Assembly: GCA_003612625.1 (NCBI GenBank)
Contig: RAZJ01000003.1
Location: forward strand, 62,001 to 126,000
Source: a bacterium 1XD42-1
Lineage (GTDB): Bacteria; Bacillota; Clostridia; Oscillospirales; Ruminococcaceae
Direction: 5' to 3'
DNA: 64,000 bases
Shown here: positions 47,036-55,762 of the stretch, in pieces
Numbering within the stretch: position 1 is the stretch's first letter
Layout of the letters: each line of letters starts with the position of its first letter
Position numbers and translations under genes: made by a program
Notes under the pieces: generated by a model
Told to the model about the DNA's origin: nothing
Database searches by the model: none
What the model saw: the letters and a program-made list of their open reading frames with translations, nothing else

Positions 47036-47731
47036 TTATTCCTCCATCCGCAGCATCCGGTATCCAATCCCTACATGGGTTTGGATATATTTGGGCTGGG
47101 AAGGTTTATCTTCAATTTTTTTCCGGAGCGTTGCCATAAATACCCGCAAGGATGGCGTATCCGTAGCTAATGTATTTCCCCAAACTTCTTTTAACAGATA
47201 ATTATGTGTCAGCACTTTTCCAACATTTTTAGCCAGCAAACACAAAAGCTTATATTCAATAGGCGTAAGATGTACTTCCTGTCCATCTATGGAAACACAT
47301 CCCCCGTCATAATCAATCTGAAGCCCTCCATTTTGAAAAATTCCTTCGTCTTTCCTTCCCCCATCATTCCGCAGCCGCCGCAGCGCAACCCGCAGCCGGG
47401 CTAATAATTCGGAAACGCTGAAAGGTTTTGTTAAGTAATCATCAGCACCCGAATCCAAAGCTGTGATTTTATCTTCATCCTCACTTCTGGCACTGACTAC
47501 AATGATCGGGACTTCTGACCAATTACGGATCTTTTCAATAACCTGAACCCCGTCAAAATCCGGCAGGCCAAGATCTAAAATCATAATATCCGGTTTTTGG
47601 GATACGGCTTGTAAAATGGCATCCTGTCCAGTCCGGGCTGTAAAAAATTCATATCCCTGCGTTTCCAATGTTGTCTCAATCAAATTTCCAACCGCTTTGT
47701 CATCCTCTACAATCAGAATCTTTGGAACCAT
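47036..47731 (-). CDS. KdpE-like OmpR-family response regulator
   Basis: A 231-residue response regulator. The receiver domain has ILIVEDDKAVGNLIETTL, phospho-Asp in MILDLGLPDFDG and Lys in DDYLTKPFSVSELLARL. The C-terminal winged helix includes LTPIEYKLLCLLAKNVGKVL and VGIGYRM. It is closest in plan to KdpE, but no kdpFABC genes are in the window, so the regulon is open. It overlaps its kinase gene by one base. Confidence 0.88.
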   Translation of the reverse strand: MVPKILIVEDDKAVGNLIETTLETQGYEFFTARTGQDAILQAVSQKPDIMILDLGLPDFDGVQVIEKIRNWSEVPIIVVSARSEDEDKITALDSGADDYLTKPFSVSELLARLRVALRRLRNDGGRKDEGIFQNGGLQIDYDGGCVSIDGQEVHLTPIEYKLLCLLAKNVGKVLTHNYLLKEVWGNTLATDTPSLRVFMATLRKKIEDKPSQPKYIQTHVGIGYRMLRMEE

Positions 47732-49296
47732 TATAATATTGTCCCCTCCTCTGCGGGCAATGTAAATGTAAATATTGTGCCATGGGGAATATTGTCACGA
47801 ATATCAATCGTTCCCCCATGGGCATTTATAATAGACTGGCATAAGGCCAGTCCCAAACCTAAGCTCCGCCGGTTATCACCATTGCGGTTCCCTATGGTAT
47901 AAAACATTTCAAATATATGGCTTTTATGTTTCTCTGGTATTCCCGGCCCTTCATCTGCAATCTGAATTACCATCCATTTTCCTTCCTGCCTTGCACTGAC
48001 AGAAATTGGAGAGCCGGATGGGGTGTATTTTAAAGCGTTATCTACTAAGTTGATCAATACTTGAATAATCAGCCGGGCATCCATTTTTGCCATGAGCAAA
48101 TCATCTGAAAGCTGTACATGGACAGGATGTTCTAAACTTCTCCGTTCTAAATACCGCAAAGCTTCTTGTATAATTTCTTCTATCAGCTCTGCTTCCATAT
48201 GCAGATCCATAGATCCATTTTCAATCCGTGTAACAGAAAGTAAATTTTCTACTAATTGAATCAGCCAAATGGAATCTTCATAAATATCAATATAAAGACG
48301 CATTTTCTTCTGTTCATCTAATACAGATCCGTTATCTATCAGTATTCCAGCATTCCCTGAAATACTGGTCAACGGGGTGCGCAGATCATGGGAGATAGCG
48401 CGCAAAAGATTGGCACGTAATTGCTCTTGCTGTACCCGCATGGAAATTTGTTTTTTACTCTCATTAACAGCTTCTTTTTCCAGGGCCAAAGCACATTCAT
48501 TCAGCATCGCAATTAAAAGGCTTTTTTCATAAGACTGGTCAATGTCCGGCTTCTGATCCATTGCTGCCGCTGCCACTGCAAATACAGTATCATGGCTCCA
48601 TACCGGCAGATAAAGGCATTTTCTGTCTTCTAATGTATTTGTCCCCGCTCCGGCTGGCTGGTTATGCTGCCAAACCCAGGATGCAGCCTGCCGTTCCTCT
48701 GGAGATAAATAGTTTCCCATATCTGTATCAGGAGCAGCGGCAATTAAAGGTTCTGCCAGAGCGCCCTTTTGGATGGGATAAACCAAAGCTGTCCGTTCCA
48801 GGAGCCGGTAAATCTGATGTGCTGCTTCCTGGCAAATATCTTCTGTTCCTTCTGCCTGCTGGAATTTCTGGCTGGTTTCCAGCAAAATCTCTGTATGATA
48901 CGCTTTCCAGACTGCTTCATAAGCTTGTTTTTTTATCCGCATTGTCAAATAGCTTGTGATAAAAGAGGCTGTAAACATTACTAAAAATGTAATTAAATAA
49001 CTTTTATCTTCAAAATAAAATGTATAAAATGGAGGCGTAAACAAATAGTTAAAAAGAAGGACTCCGCAAGCAGAAGCAATTAACCCATAAATCGGGCCAT
49101 TGACAGAAAGCGAAGTTAGTAAGACCCCCAGTAAATACAGCATAATAATATTTTCTTCATCAAAGCCTTTAAAAGAAAACCATATGCCTGCAGCAGTTGC
49201 GCCTAAAAAAATGAAAATGGTTTTGAGGATGTCTGCCATAATCAATGCAGAATTTCTTGGGAAACGCTTGTTCATAAGATCGGAACGGTCTTCCAC
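47731..49296 (-). CDS. KdpD-like sensor histidine kinase lacking the N-terminal KdpD domain
   Basis: A 521-residue kinase. Four membrane helices of the DUF4118 KdpD type (about residues 25-120) are followed by a GAF-like region (about 150-265) and the kinase core, with AISHDLRTPLTSISGNAGIL (phospho-His), NLVDNALKYTPSGSPI, DEGPGIPE and GLGLALCQSI. Full KdpD has about 390 further N-terminal residues (KdpD and USP domains), absent here. The frame begins at GTG 49296; ATG 49275 is an alternative. Confidence 0.87.
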   Translation of the reverse strand: MEDRSDLMNKRFPRNSALIMADILKTIFIFLGATAAGIWFSFKGFDEENIIMLYLLGVLLTSLSVNGPIYGLIASACGVLLFNYLFTPPFYTFYFEDKSYLITFLVMFTASFITSYLTMRIKKQAYEAVWKAYHTEILLETSQKFQQAEGTEDICQEAAHQIYRLLERTALVYPIQKGALAEPLIAAAPDTDMGNYLSPEERQAASWVWQHNQPAGAGTNTLEDRKCLYLPVWSHDTVFAVAAAAMDQKPDIDQSYEKSLLIAMLNECALALEKEAVNESKKQISMRVQQEQLRANLLRAISHDLRTPLTSISGNAGILIDNGSVLDEQKKMRLYIDIYEDSIWLIQLVENLLSVTRIENGSMDLHMEAELIEEIIQEALRYLERRSLEHPVHVQLSDDLLMAKMDARLIIQVLINLVDNALKYTPSGSPISVSARQEGKWMVIQIADEGPGIPEKHKSHIFEMFYTIGNRNGDNRRSLGLGLALCQSIINAHGGTIDIRDNIPHGTIFTFTLPAEEGTIL

Positions 49297-49342
49297 TTTT
49301 TTACTTCACCATCCCTTTGCTAAAGAATTTTTAAGATTAGGC

Positions 49343-49371
49343 TTGACAGAATAACATAAAAAGGATAGGAT
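49343..49371 (+). promoter_or_regulatory. Promoter of the DAHP synthase gene
   Basis: TTGACA (49343-49348), 17-base spacer, TAGGAT (49366-49371), about 38 bases before the start codon. Confidence 0.7.
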
Positions 49372-49409
49372 AAGGAAAGAATTTTAAGAATGTAAAGGGA
49401 TGAAGTATT

Positions 49410-50423
49410 TTGATTCTTATATTAAAACCACAAGCTGACGCTTTAAAAGTCCAGCGGCTGATGGATGAAGTCCAAGCACAAGGAATTTCAATTCACCGCA
49501 GCCAAGGGGAACATACTACGATTTGGGGATTGGTTGGCGACGTTACACGGATAGACATTAACCGTTTATTAGCCAATGATGTTGTCCAAGATATTAAACG
49601 GGTTTCTGAGCCTTATAAGCTTGCCAGCCGCCGTTTCCATCCGGAAGACACCCATATTAAAGTTGGAGATGTTACAATCGGCAGCGGTTTCTTTGCAGTG
49701 ATTGCAGGCCCTTGTTCCATTGAAAGTGAAGAACAAATCTGCCAGGTAGCAGATGCTGTTAAAAAAAGCGGTGCCTGCTTATTGCGGGGCGGTGCCTTTA
49801 AGCCGCGTACTTCCCCTTATTCCTTCCAGGGAATGGAAAATGACGGACTGCGCCTCTTGTTGGAAGCGAAACAAAAAACCGGACTTCCTGTGGTTACGGA
49901 AATTATGGGTATGGATCAGCTGGATGATTTTAAAGATGTTGATATTATCCAAGTCGGTGCCCGGAATATGCAGAATTTCCGCCTTTTAAAAGCGTTAAGT
50001 AAAATCAATAAACCAATCCTTTTAAAACGGGGATTAGCCAATACCATTGAAGAATTTTTAATGAGTGCGGAATATATTATGGCTGGCGGCAATGAAAATG
50101 TAATTCTTTGTGAACGGGGTATTCGTACATTTGAACCTATGGTGCGGAATACATTGGATATTTCAGCAATCCCCCTCATTAAGCGCCAAAGCCACCTCCC
50201 CATACTAATCGATCCCAGCCATGCGGCAGGTATCAACTGGATGGTGGAACCCTTGGCCAAAGCCGCTATTGCTGTCGGCGCAGATGGATTGATGATTGAA
50301 GTCCATAATGATCCAAAACATGCTTTATGCGACGGGGCACAATCCTTAAATCCTGCGGAATTTGACAAGTTAATGGCAGATTTGAAAAAACGTGTAGATT
50401 TTGAACAAAAAATAAGACAGTAA
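49410..50423 (+). CDS. aroF: 3-deoxy-7-phosphoheptulonate synthase, type I-beta
   Basis: First enzyme of the shikimate pathway, condensing PEP and erythrose 4-phosphate. The 337 residues comprise an N-terminal ferredoxin-like regulatory domain (about 1-70) and the barrel with AVIAGPCSIESEEQ (metal Cys), RGGAFKPRTSPYSFQGM, QVGARNMQNF, LLKRGLANTIEEFL and LIDPSHAAGI. This is the form with an N-terminal allosteric domain. The start is TTG 49410 after AAAGGGA. It is a single-gene unit ended by a strong terminator. Confidence 0.95.
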   Translation: MILILKPQADALKVQRLMDEVQAQGISIHRSQGEHTTIWGLVGDVTRIDINRLLANDVVQDIKRVSEPYKLASRRFHPEDTHIKVGDVTIGSGFFAVIAGPCSIESEEQICQVADAVKKSGACLLRGGAFKPRTSPYSFQGMENDGLRLLLEAKQKTGLPVVTEIMGMDQLDDFKDVDIIQVGARNMQNFRLLKALSKINKPILLKRGLANTIEEFLMSAEYIMAGGNENVILCERGIRTFEPMVRNTLDISAIPLIKRQSHLPILIDPSHAAGINWMVEPLAKAAIAVGADGLMIEVHNDPKHALCDGAQSLNPAEFDKLMADLKKRVDFEQKIRQ

Positions 50424-50431
50424 AATTCCTT

Positions 50432-50468
50432 CCCGTCCCACTGGTTCTGTGGGACGGGCTTCTTTTTT
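50432..50468 (+). terminator. Rho-independent terminator of aroF
   Basis: CCCGTCCCAC (50432-50441) pairs with GTGGGACGGG (50449-50458) around 7 bases and is followed by CTTCTTTTTT. In the other direction the hairpin follows selD but has only AAGGAATTTT after it, a weaker signal. Confidence 0.9.
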
Positions 50469-50470
50469 CG

Positions 50471-51508
50471 CTATTTTACCTGAATAGGGAATAAACCTTT
50501 TTCTACAACTTCACCCACAATTGTGCTGTTGGGTGCAACGTCCCGCAGCCGGGGAAGCAGTTTTTCTGCCTGTGTATCAGGAAGCGAAATTAACAAGCCG
50601 CCGGAAGTCTGCGGATCTGCCAGCAGATCCCGAAGATACCGGGGAACACTTTCAGCAAAATTGATCTTTCCATTCAGATATTCATAATTGTTATAAACAC
50701 CTGCTGGAAGAATCCCCATTTTAGCCATTTCTGCCGCTTGTGGAAAATATGGGACTTTTTCGGCTAAAAGCTGAATGGTTGTATTGCTTCCTTGTGCCAT
50801 TTCGCAGGCATGTCCTAAAAGACCAAAACCAGTAATATCTGTACAGGAATGAACATCCAAGCCTTCCAGCAATTCTGCCGGAGCCTTGTTTAAAGCTGCC
50901 ATGCTTTCCATAGCCGGGCGGAATTCTTCTTGGGTAATCATATCCGCTTTCGCTGCTGTATTCATAACGCCGATACCGATAGGTTTTGTTAAAATCAGGC
51001 AATCCCCTGGACGGGCGCCAGCATTGGAAAGAATTTTAGACGGATTTACAAAGCCGCTGACACAAAGGCCATATTTTGGCTCATTATCCTGAATGGTATG
51101 CCCGCCAGCTAATACAGCTCCGGCTTCCATTACTTTATCTGCACCGCCCGCTAAAATTGCATTTACTGCGGATGGCGGCAGGCAGTTTGGATAACATAAT
51201 AAATTCATTGCTAATTTCGGCACACCGCCCATTGCATACACATCTGATAAGGAATTTGCTGCTGCAATCTGTCCAAACATATATGGATCATCTACCATTG
51301 GCGGAAAAAAATCTACTGTTTGAACCATTGCTATTTCATCTGTAATACGATAGACACAAGCATCATCACTGGTATCAAAGCCTACCAGTAAATTTGGATC
51401 TGCAAATTTGGGTAAACCGCACAGAACCTGTGCGAGGGCTGCTGGCCCAATTTTTGCCGCTCACCCGGCAGCGGCTGTCATCTGAGTTAATCGGACTTGT
51501 TTTGCCAT
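50471..51508 (-). CDS. selD: Selenophosphate synthase containing selenocysteine (UGA recoded)
   Basis: Makes selenophosphate from selenide and ATP, the selenium donor for selenocysteine and selenouridine. Standard calling starts at ATG 51328 and loses the catalytic site. Reading upstream in the same frame gives MAKQVRLTQMTAAAG, then TGA (51463-51461), then AAKIGPAALAQVLCGLPKF and DTSDDACVYRI, joining VQTVDFFPPM. This is the known SelD N-terminus with the catalytic Cys/Sec at the TGA and its partner Lys three residues on. The total is 345 residues with Sec at 16. A GAGGGGG site precedes ATG 51508. Hairpins after the TGA may act as SECIS. selA, selB and selC are not in the window. Confidence 0.95.
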
Positions 51509-51568
51509 GGGAACCCCCTCTTTCTCGCTTGATGGAATATTCATATATTTTCCACAATTCTTATTTTA

Positions 51569-52090
51569 CTATGGATTGTCCCGTTTTGCAATGCTCCTAT
51601 CTCTTTTCCCTCCGCTTTTAGACGATTCAAATTCTGCTGTAAGGCTTCCTTTTTGTAAAATATGCCCTTCTGCTCTTTTTAAAAATTCTTTTTTCACGGT
51701 GTTCGCTTGCAGGTCAAGTTCGCAATCCAGCACATATATTGTAAAACAATAACTGTGCTTTTTGCCTTTTGGAGGCTTTGGCCCTGCATACCTGTGCAGC
51801 CCATAAGCAATCCCCTGCTTGGCATTTCCAAGACTTGGCACATTTTTTCCTGCTGGAATTGCCCCTGCAATATGGCTGGCTGCCGGGATATTCCAAATCA
51901 CCCAATGCGTAAAATTTTTAATAGGATGGCTTAAATCTTCCAGTGTGATTGCTAAGGTCTTTGCATTTCCCAATAAATTATAAAATTGAAACTCTGGTGA
52001 AAGATCCCTTCCCCGCCCCGTATTTTCAACTGGAAATTTCCCATTGTTTTTTATCCCGATACATTCAAATTCTAAAATTTTATTTTCCAT
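51569..52090 (-). CDS. YbhB/YbcL-family (PEBP-like) protein
   Basis: A 173-residue phosphatidylethanolamine-binding-protein homologue. LSPEFQFYNLLGNAKTLAIT, HWVIWNIPA, GLHRYAGPKPPKGKKHSYCF and TIYVLDCELDL are the family strands around the ligand pocket. The biological role in bacteria is unclear. The frame extends four codons to a TTG, but GGAGG five bases before ATG 52090 fixes the start. No signal peptide is seen, so it is cytoplasmic. Confidence 0.9.
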   Translation of the reverse strand: MENKILEFECIGIKNNGKFPVENTGRGRDLSPEFQFYNLLGNAKTLAITLEDLSHPIKNFTHWVIWNIPAASHIAGAIPAGKNVPSLGNAKQGIAYGLHRYAGPKPPKGKKHSYCFTIYVLDCELDLQANTVKKEFLKRAEGHILQKGSLTAEFESSKSGGKRDRSIAKRDNP

Positions 52091-52109
52091 GATTCCCTCC
52101 AAAGAGAAT

Positions 52110-52913
52110 TTAGGCTAAACAAATATCTCTTTCATATTTTCTTGCAGAATCTTTCACAACTTTAATTTTACCTTGTTTTATCAAATATTCTATTCTGAAA
52201 GCATACCAGGCATCGCTAATCCCAAGAGAATATGTTCCCAAAAGGATTCCTATGAGTCGGGCTTCTGTTACAGGTTTATCTGTAAGGTGCTCCCAGATAA
52301 GAAAATCATAAAAATTTTCCGGAACACTGACAAGCTTTCCATTGATCACTGCTCTTAACGGGCTATTATCTTTTACCAGATTGCCCCATATAAAAGCATA
52401 TTTGCGGCGCTCTATAACAGCCAATTCCTTTTGGAAGGACAGAAAATCTACAAATTTATTGTATTCTATTTCCCCCCAGGATTGGTAAGCTATAACTGTA
52501 TTTCCTTTTACCACATGTTCCGGAAGCTTTACCGCAAAAATTTTGTTTTCACAGGATTGAAGCAAATGGCACAACTGATAAAAGCCACATAAAGAATAAG
52601 GATTTTCGCTATACCATATCCGGATAGACTCCCCATTTTGTAAATACTGTTTGAAACGATCAAGTTCTTCCTGATATGCTTCACCAGTTTTCCGCAAGCT
52701 GGATTCCATTTCAATATCTTTGCCCCATTGTTCCTGAGCATAAAAATTAAAAATAAAATTTTTCCGATATGTGCTGTCAACTGCTTCTTGGATATTGCCA
52801 ATATCCAGCAGAAATGCAAGGCAAATTACATCATTTCCCAATTTCTTTTTATATTTTCTGGCAGCCATCCGCATTGCCCCAGCTTCACTTTCCCCAAATA
52901 GCACCTCTATCAT
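52110..52913 (-). CDS. DUF1835/DUF3658 domain protein
   Basis: A 267-residue soluble protein of unknown function. The N-terminal half (MIEVLFGESEAGAMRMAARK; IRIWYSENPYSLCGFYQLCH) fits DUF1835. The C-terminal part (SPLRAVINGKLVSVPENFYD; LIGILLGTYSLGISDAWYA) fits the DUF3658 helix bundle. It precedes the PEBP gene by 19 bases, so the two are probably co-transcribed. No catalytic motif was recognised. Confidence 0.75.
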   Translation of the reverse strand: MIEVLFGESEAGAMRMAARKYKKKLGNDVICLAFLLDIGNIQEAVDSTYRKNFIFNFYAQEQWGKDIEMESSLRKTGEAYQEELDRFKQYLQNGESIRIWYSENPYSLCGFYQLCHLLQSCENKIFAVKLPEHVVKGNTVIAYQSWGEIEYNKFVDFLSFQKELAVIERRKYAFIWGNLVKDNSPLRAVINGKLVSVPENFYDFLIWEHLTDKPVTEARLIGILLGTYSLGISDAWYAFRIEYLIKQGKIKVVKDSARKYERDICLA

Positions 52914-52925
52914 ATGGCTCCTCCT

Positions 52926-52962
52926 ATAAAAACAGCCTTCCGGAATACTGCCCCGGAAGGCT
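52926..52962 (-). terminator. Terminator after whiA
   Basis: On the minus strand AGCCTTCCGG (52962-52953) pairs with CCGGAAGGCT (52943-52934) around 9 bases, followed by GTTTTTA. It ends the hprK-to-whiA run. Confidence 0.85.
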
Positions 52963-52973
52963 AATGAAAACTT

Positions 52974-53864
52974 TTAGATGGATTTCAATTTTTCAGAAAT
53001 CTCCATAATTTTTTGCAATTTCCGGTTTACAGTGGACCGGGACATGGAAAGGGTTTCCCCCAGTTCCCGCAAAGATAATTCAGGATGATTCATCCGCAAT
53101 ATCGCTAATGGCTGTAAGTCTTCTTCTAACCAGGAAATCCCTTTGTTCTGTTCTATTCTGCGGATGGCTTCAATTTGATGCAATGCGGCGTCTACTGTTT
53201 TAGATATGTTCGCTGTTTCACAGTTGATCGTACGGTTTACCTGGTTCCGAAGCCCTTTTACAATTTTAATCTCCATCATTTGCATAGCGGATTTCGGTGC
53301 GCCAATATAAGTCAGCAAGTCCTCAATATGACCGCTTTCCTTATAATATATGATATAATTGTTCCGCCGGGCTGTCATTTTAGGTAAGGCCAGCGGGGAC
53401 AATAATGCTGTTAAGGCTTCCGCTAAAATTTTATGAGGGGTCACAAATTCCGCATGATACCCTTTCTTCGGATCTGAAACTGCACCACAGGACAAAAATG
53501 CACCGCTTAAAAAAGCCGGTTCATTTTCTTCATTCAATAATTCTTGATGCAAATTTCCATCCCCGCCAAAGCAGGCTATAACTGCTTCCCGGTCGGAAGC
53601 TTCATCCACTGTTACAAGGAACATACTTTTCCTGCCGGAACGCTTCACTTCTCTGGCTGTAATACACCCTTGCAAATGAACCAAATCAGAAAGCAAATTT
53701 CCATATAAACGGGCCATGGCTTGATGTTCTGTATGCAGGCATATTTCCTTACTGCTAAAGCATTTCCCATATAATAACATTCCGTAAGCCATAGCCCATG
53801 TATCATGCCGCAAAGCTCTGTTCCGGCAGATCTCCCTTTTTACTTCCTGGGAATACGATAACAA
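52974..53864 (-). CDS. whiA: DNA-binding protein WhiA
   Basis: A 296-residue protein with an N-terminal degenerate LAGLIDADG homing-endonuclease-like fold (about residues 1-190) and a C-terminal helix-turn-helix (LSLRELGETLSMSRSTVNRK). The conserved start MLSYSQEVKREIC and RRIEQNKGI fit. WhiA affects division and chromosome segregation in Firmicutes. The start is TTG 53864 after AAAGGAT, three bases after the rapZ stop. Confidence 0.95.
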   Translation of the reverse strand: MLSYSQEVKREICRNRALRHDTWAMAYGMLLYGKCFSSKEICLHTEHQAMARLYGNLLSDLVHLQGCITAREVKRSGRKSMFLVTVDEASDREAVIACFGGDGNLHQELLNEENEPAFLSGAFLSCGAVSDPKKGYHAEFVTPHKILAEALTALLSPLALPKMTARRNNYIIYYKESGHIEDLLTYIGAPKSAMQMMEIKIVKGLRNQVNRTINCETANISKTVDAALHQIEAIRRIEQNKGISWLEEDLQPLAILRMNHPELSLRELGETLSMSRSTVNRKLQKIMEISEKLKSI

Positions 53865-53867
53865 TTT

Positions 53868-54728
53868 TTAATCCTTTCTTTTTGCAGCATCCCGATGGGT
53901 TATAATAACCCGGCTGGTCTGCTGGAGATGTTCTCCTAAAAGCTGCGCAAACACTACGGAGCGATGCTTGCCGCCTGTGCAGCCAACTGCTATGGTTAAT
54001 TGTGTTTTTCCTTCCTTTTCATAGAGAGGAATTAAATAATCAATTAAATCCAGCAGCTTCGGTACTAATTTTTGCGCTTCTTCCCGGTTTAATACATAAT
54101 CCCGTACAGGGGCATCCAGTCCTGTCTTTGATTTTAATTCGGGAACATAAAAAGGGTTAGGAAGGCAGCGCACATCAAAAACCAAATCAGATTCTTTTGG
54201 AAGGCCATACTTGAAACCAAAGGACATGCAGTTAATCAGCATACCTTGTTTTTTATCTTCTAAAAAGAAATTGACTACTTTTTCCCGGAGCTGGTTTACA
54301 GAAAGATATGTAGTATCAATCACATAATCTGCACATCCCTGAATCCTGGAAAGCATCTGCCGTTCCCGAAAGATAGCATCTTCCACAGATGCTGTTTTAT
54401 CATCTATTAAAGGATGCCGCCGCCGGGTTTCCTTATAGCGCTGAATCAGTACGTTGCTGTCACAGTCCAAAAACAAAAGACGGAATCCACAGGTATCAAT
54501 AAATTCCTCTATGTTATCAAAAATATCCCCAAAAATTTCTTTGCTGCGGGCGTCTACAACAATCGCCACTTTTTCCATTTTATCCGGCGCTTGTAAACAA
54601 AGTTCTGTAAAGGCTTTTACCATTTTAGGCGGTAAATTATCAACACAATAATATCCAATATCTTCAAGGGCAGCTACGGCACGGGATTTCCCCGCGCCGG
54701 ACATCCCGGTTATCATTACAAAATCCAT
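53868..54728 (-). CDS. rapZ: RapZ/YvcJ-family nucleotide-binding protein
   Basis: A 286-residue P-loop protein. Walker A is ITGMSGAGKSRAVAALEDIG, FLDCDSNVLIQRYKETRRRH follows, and the C-terminal domain has SFGFKYGLPKESDLVFDVR and VGCTGGKHRSVVFA. In E. coli RapZ controls GlmS through small RNAs; in Bacillus YvcJ binds nucleotides and its role is less clear. The frame starts at GTG 54734, but GGAG seven bases before ATG 54728 decides. It sits between murB and whiA; yvcK, normally between rapZ and whiA, is missing. Confidence 0.95.
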   Translation of the reverse strand: MDFVMITGMSGAGKSRAVAALEDIGYYCVDNLPPKMVKAFTELCLQAPDKMEKVAIVVDARSKEIFGDIFDNIEEFIDTCGFRLLFLDCDSNVLIQRYKETRRRHPLIDDKTASVEDAIFRERQMLSRIQGCADYVIDTTYLSVNQLREKVVNFFLEDKKQGMLINCMSFGFKYGLPKESDLVFDVRCLPNPFYVPELKSKTGLDAPVRDYVLNREEAQKLVPKLLDLIDYLIPLYEKEGKTQLTIAVGCTGGKHRSVVFAQLLGEHLQQTSRVIITHRDAAKRKD

Positions 54729-54763
54729 ATTCACGCTCCATTTGCCGCTTTTCTTGTGGCTTT

Positions 54764-55690
54764 TTATTTCATATCAGGCATTTTTCCCAGACGCTGCACT
54801 TCACATTCCAATAAAATTCCGGTTTGTTTTTGAACCTCTTCCTGTACTTTTTGGATCAGCAGGCATACATCCCTGCATACAGCATTTTCATAATTGATTA
54901 GAAATCCAGCATGTTTTTCACTGATCATTGCACCGCCAATCCGGCATCCCTTTAGTCCGCACTGGTCAATCAACCGGGAAGCATAAGCCCCTTGGGGCCG
55001 TTTGAATGTACTTCCTGCGCTGGGGTATTCTAATGGCTGTTTTTCTTTCCGGGCCTGCATATGGGAATCCATCTTTTTCCGGATTTCAGCAGGATTCCCC
55101 GGCGTTAAATGGAAAAACGCTTTTGTAATCAGGCAGCCTGGATGATCCATAAACCAGCTTTTGCGGTAACTTAACCCTAATTCTTCTGCTTTCATCTCAT
55201 GAAGTGTTCCATCCGGCCCCAGATATTCTGCGGATACCAAGACATCTTTGATTTCCCCGCCATAGGCTCCTGCATTCATATAAACGGCACCGCCTACGCT
55301 GCCAGGGATTCCCCAGGCAAATTCCAAGCCGCTAAGACCTAATGAACAGGCATAAGCACATAATTTCATTAAACTTGTGCCAGCGGGACAGGCAATGATA
55401 TTATTTTCTTCTTGTACTGGTTCTTCTTTTTCTTCGTCCAGGCAGAGGACTACTCCTTCTATTCCTTCGTCGGATACAAGCAGATTGCTTCCCTTCCCGA
55501 TAATGGTAACTGGAATCTGTAATGTATTTGCCATGCACAAAATTTCAGATGCTGTTATGCTTTCTGTACGAATAAAAAGCTCTGCGGGGCCGCCTATTTT
55601 AAAGGATGTATGATTTTTCATAGGCTCATCCTGTATTACCAGGCACCCTGCACCTTCACAAAAGCTTGTGATTTGCTGGAATTTTCCCAT
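54764..55690 (-). CDS. murB: UDP-N-acetylenolpyruvoylglucosamine reductase
   Basis: FAD enzyme reducing the enolpyruvyl group to form UDP-MurNAc. MKNHTSFKIGGPAELFIRTE and the PP-loop-like IIGKGSNLLVSDEGIEGVVL open the FAD domain. WGIPGSVGGAVYMNAGAYGG and YPSAGSTFKRPQG, with the catalytic Ser, follow. It has 308 residues from ATG 55690 after AGGGGA; the upstream frame to 55744 is not needed. Confidence 0.95.
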   Translation of the reverse strand: MGKFQQITSFCEGAGCLVIQDEPMKNHTSFKIGGPAELFIRTESITASEILCMANTLQIPVTIIGKGSNLLVSDEGIEGVVLCLDEEKEEPVQEENNIIACPAGTSLMKLCAYACSLGLSGLEFAWGIPGSVGGAVYMNAGAYGGEIKDVLVSAEYLGPDGTLHEMKAEELGLSYRKSWFMDHPGCLITKAFFHLTPGNPAEIRKKMDSHMQARKEKQPLEYPSAGSTFKRPQGAYASRLIDQCGLKGCRIGGAMISEKHAGFLINYENAVCRDVCLLIQKVQEEVQKQTGILLECEVQRLGKMPDMK

Positions 55691-55762
55691 CTGATCCCCT
55701 GCCTTTCTGATGTACAAAACGGGCTGGCCAGTTCCCAGAATCAAGCCATATGATACTGCTGA

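Noticed and set aside
47036-49296. A kdp potassium-transport operon
   Set aside because: No kdpF, kdpA, kdpB or kdpC reading frame is present on either side.
50471-51328. Short SelD starting at ATG 51328, or a truncated pseudogene
   Set aside because: It would lack the glycine-rich N-terminus and catalytic residue, while the upstream frame restores both with a single in-frame TGA and a proper SD.
51375-51557. 60-codon minus-strand frame covering the selD 5' end
   Set aside because: It is in a different frame from selD; the conserved SelD residues are encoded in the selD frame with the TGA read as selenocysteine.
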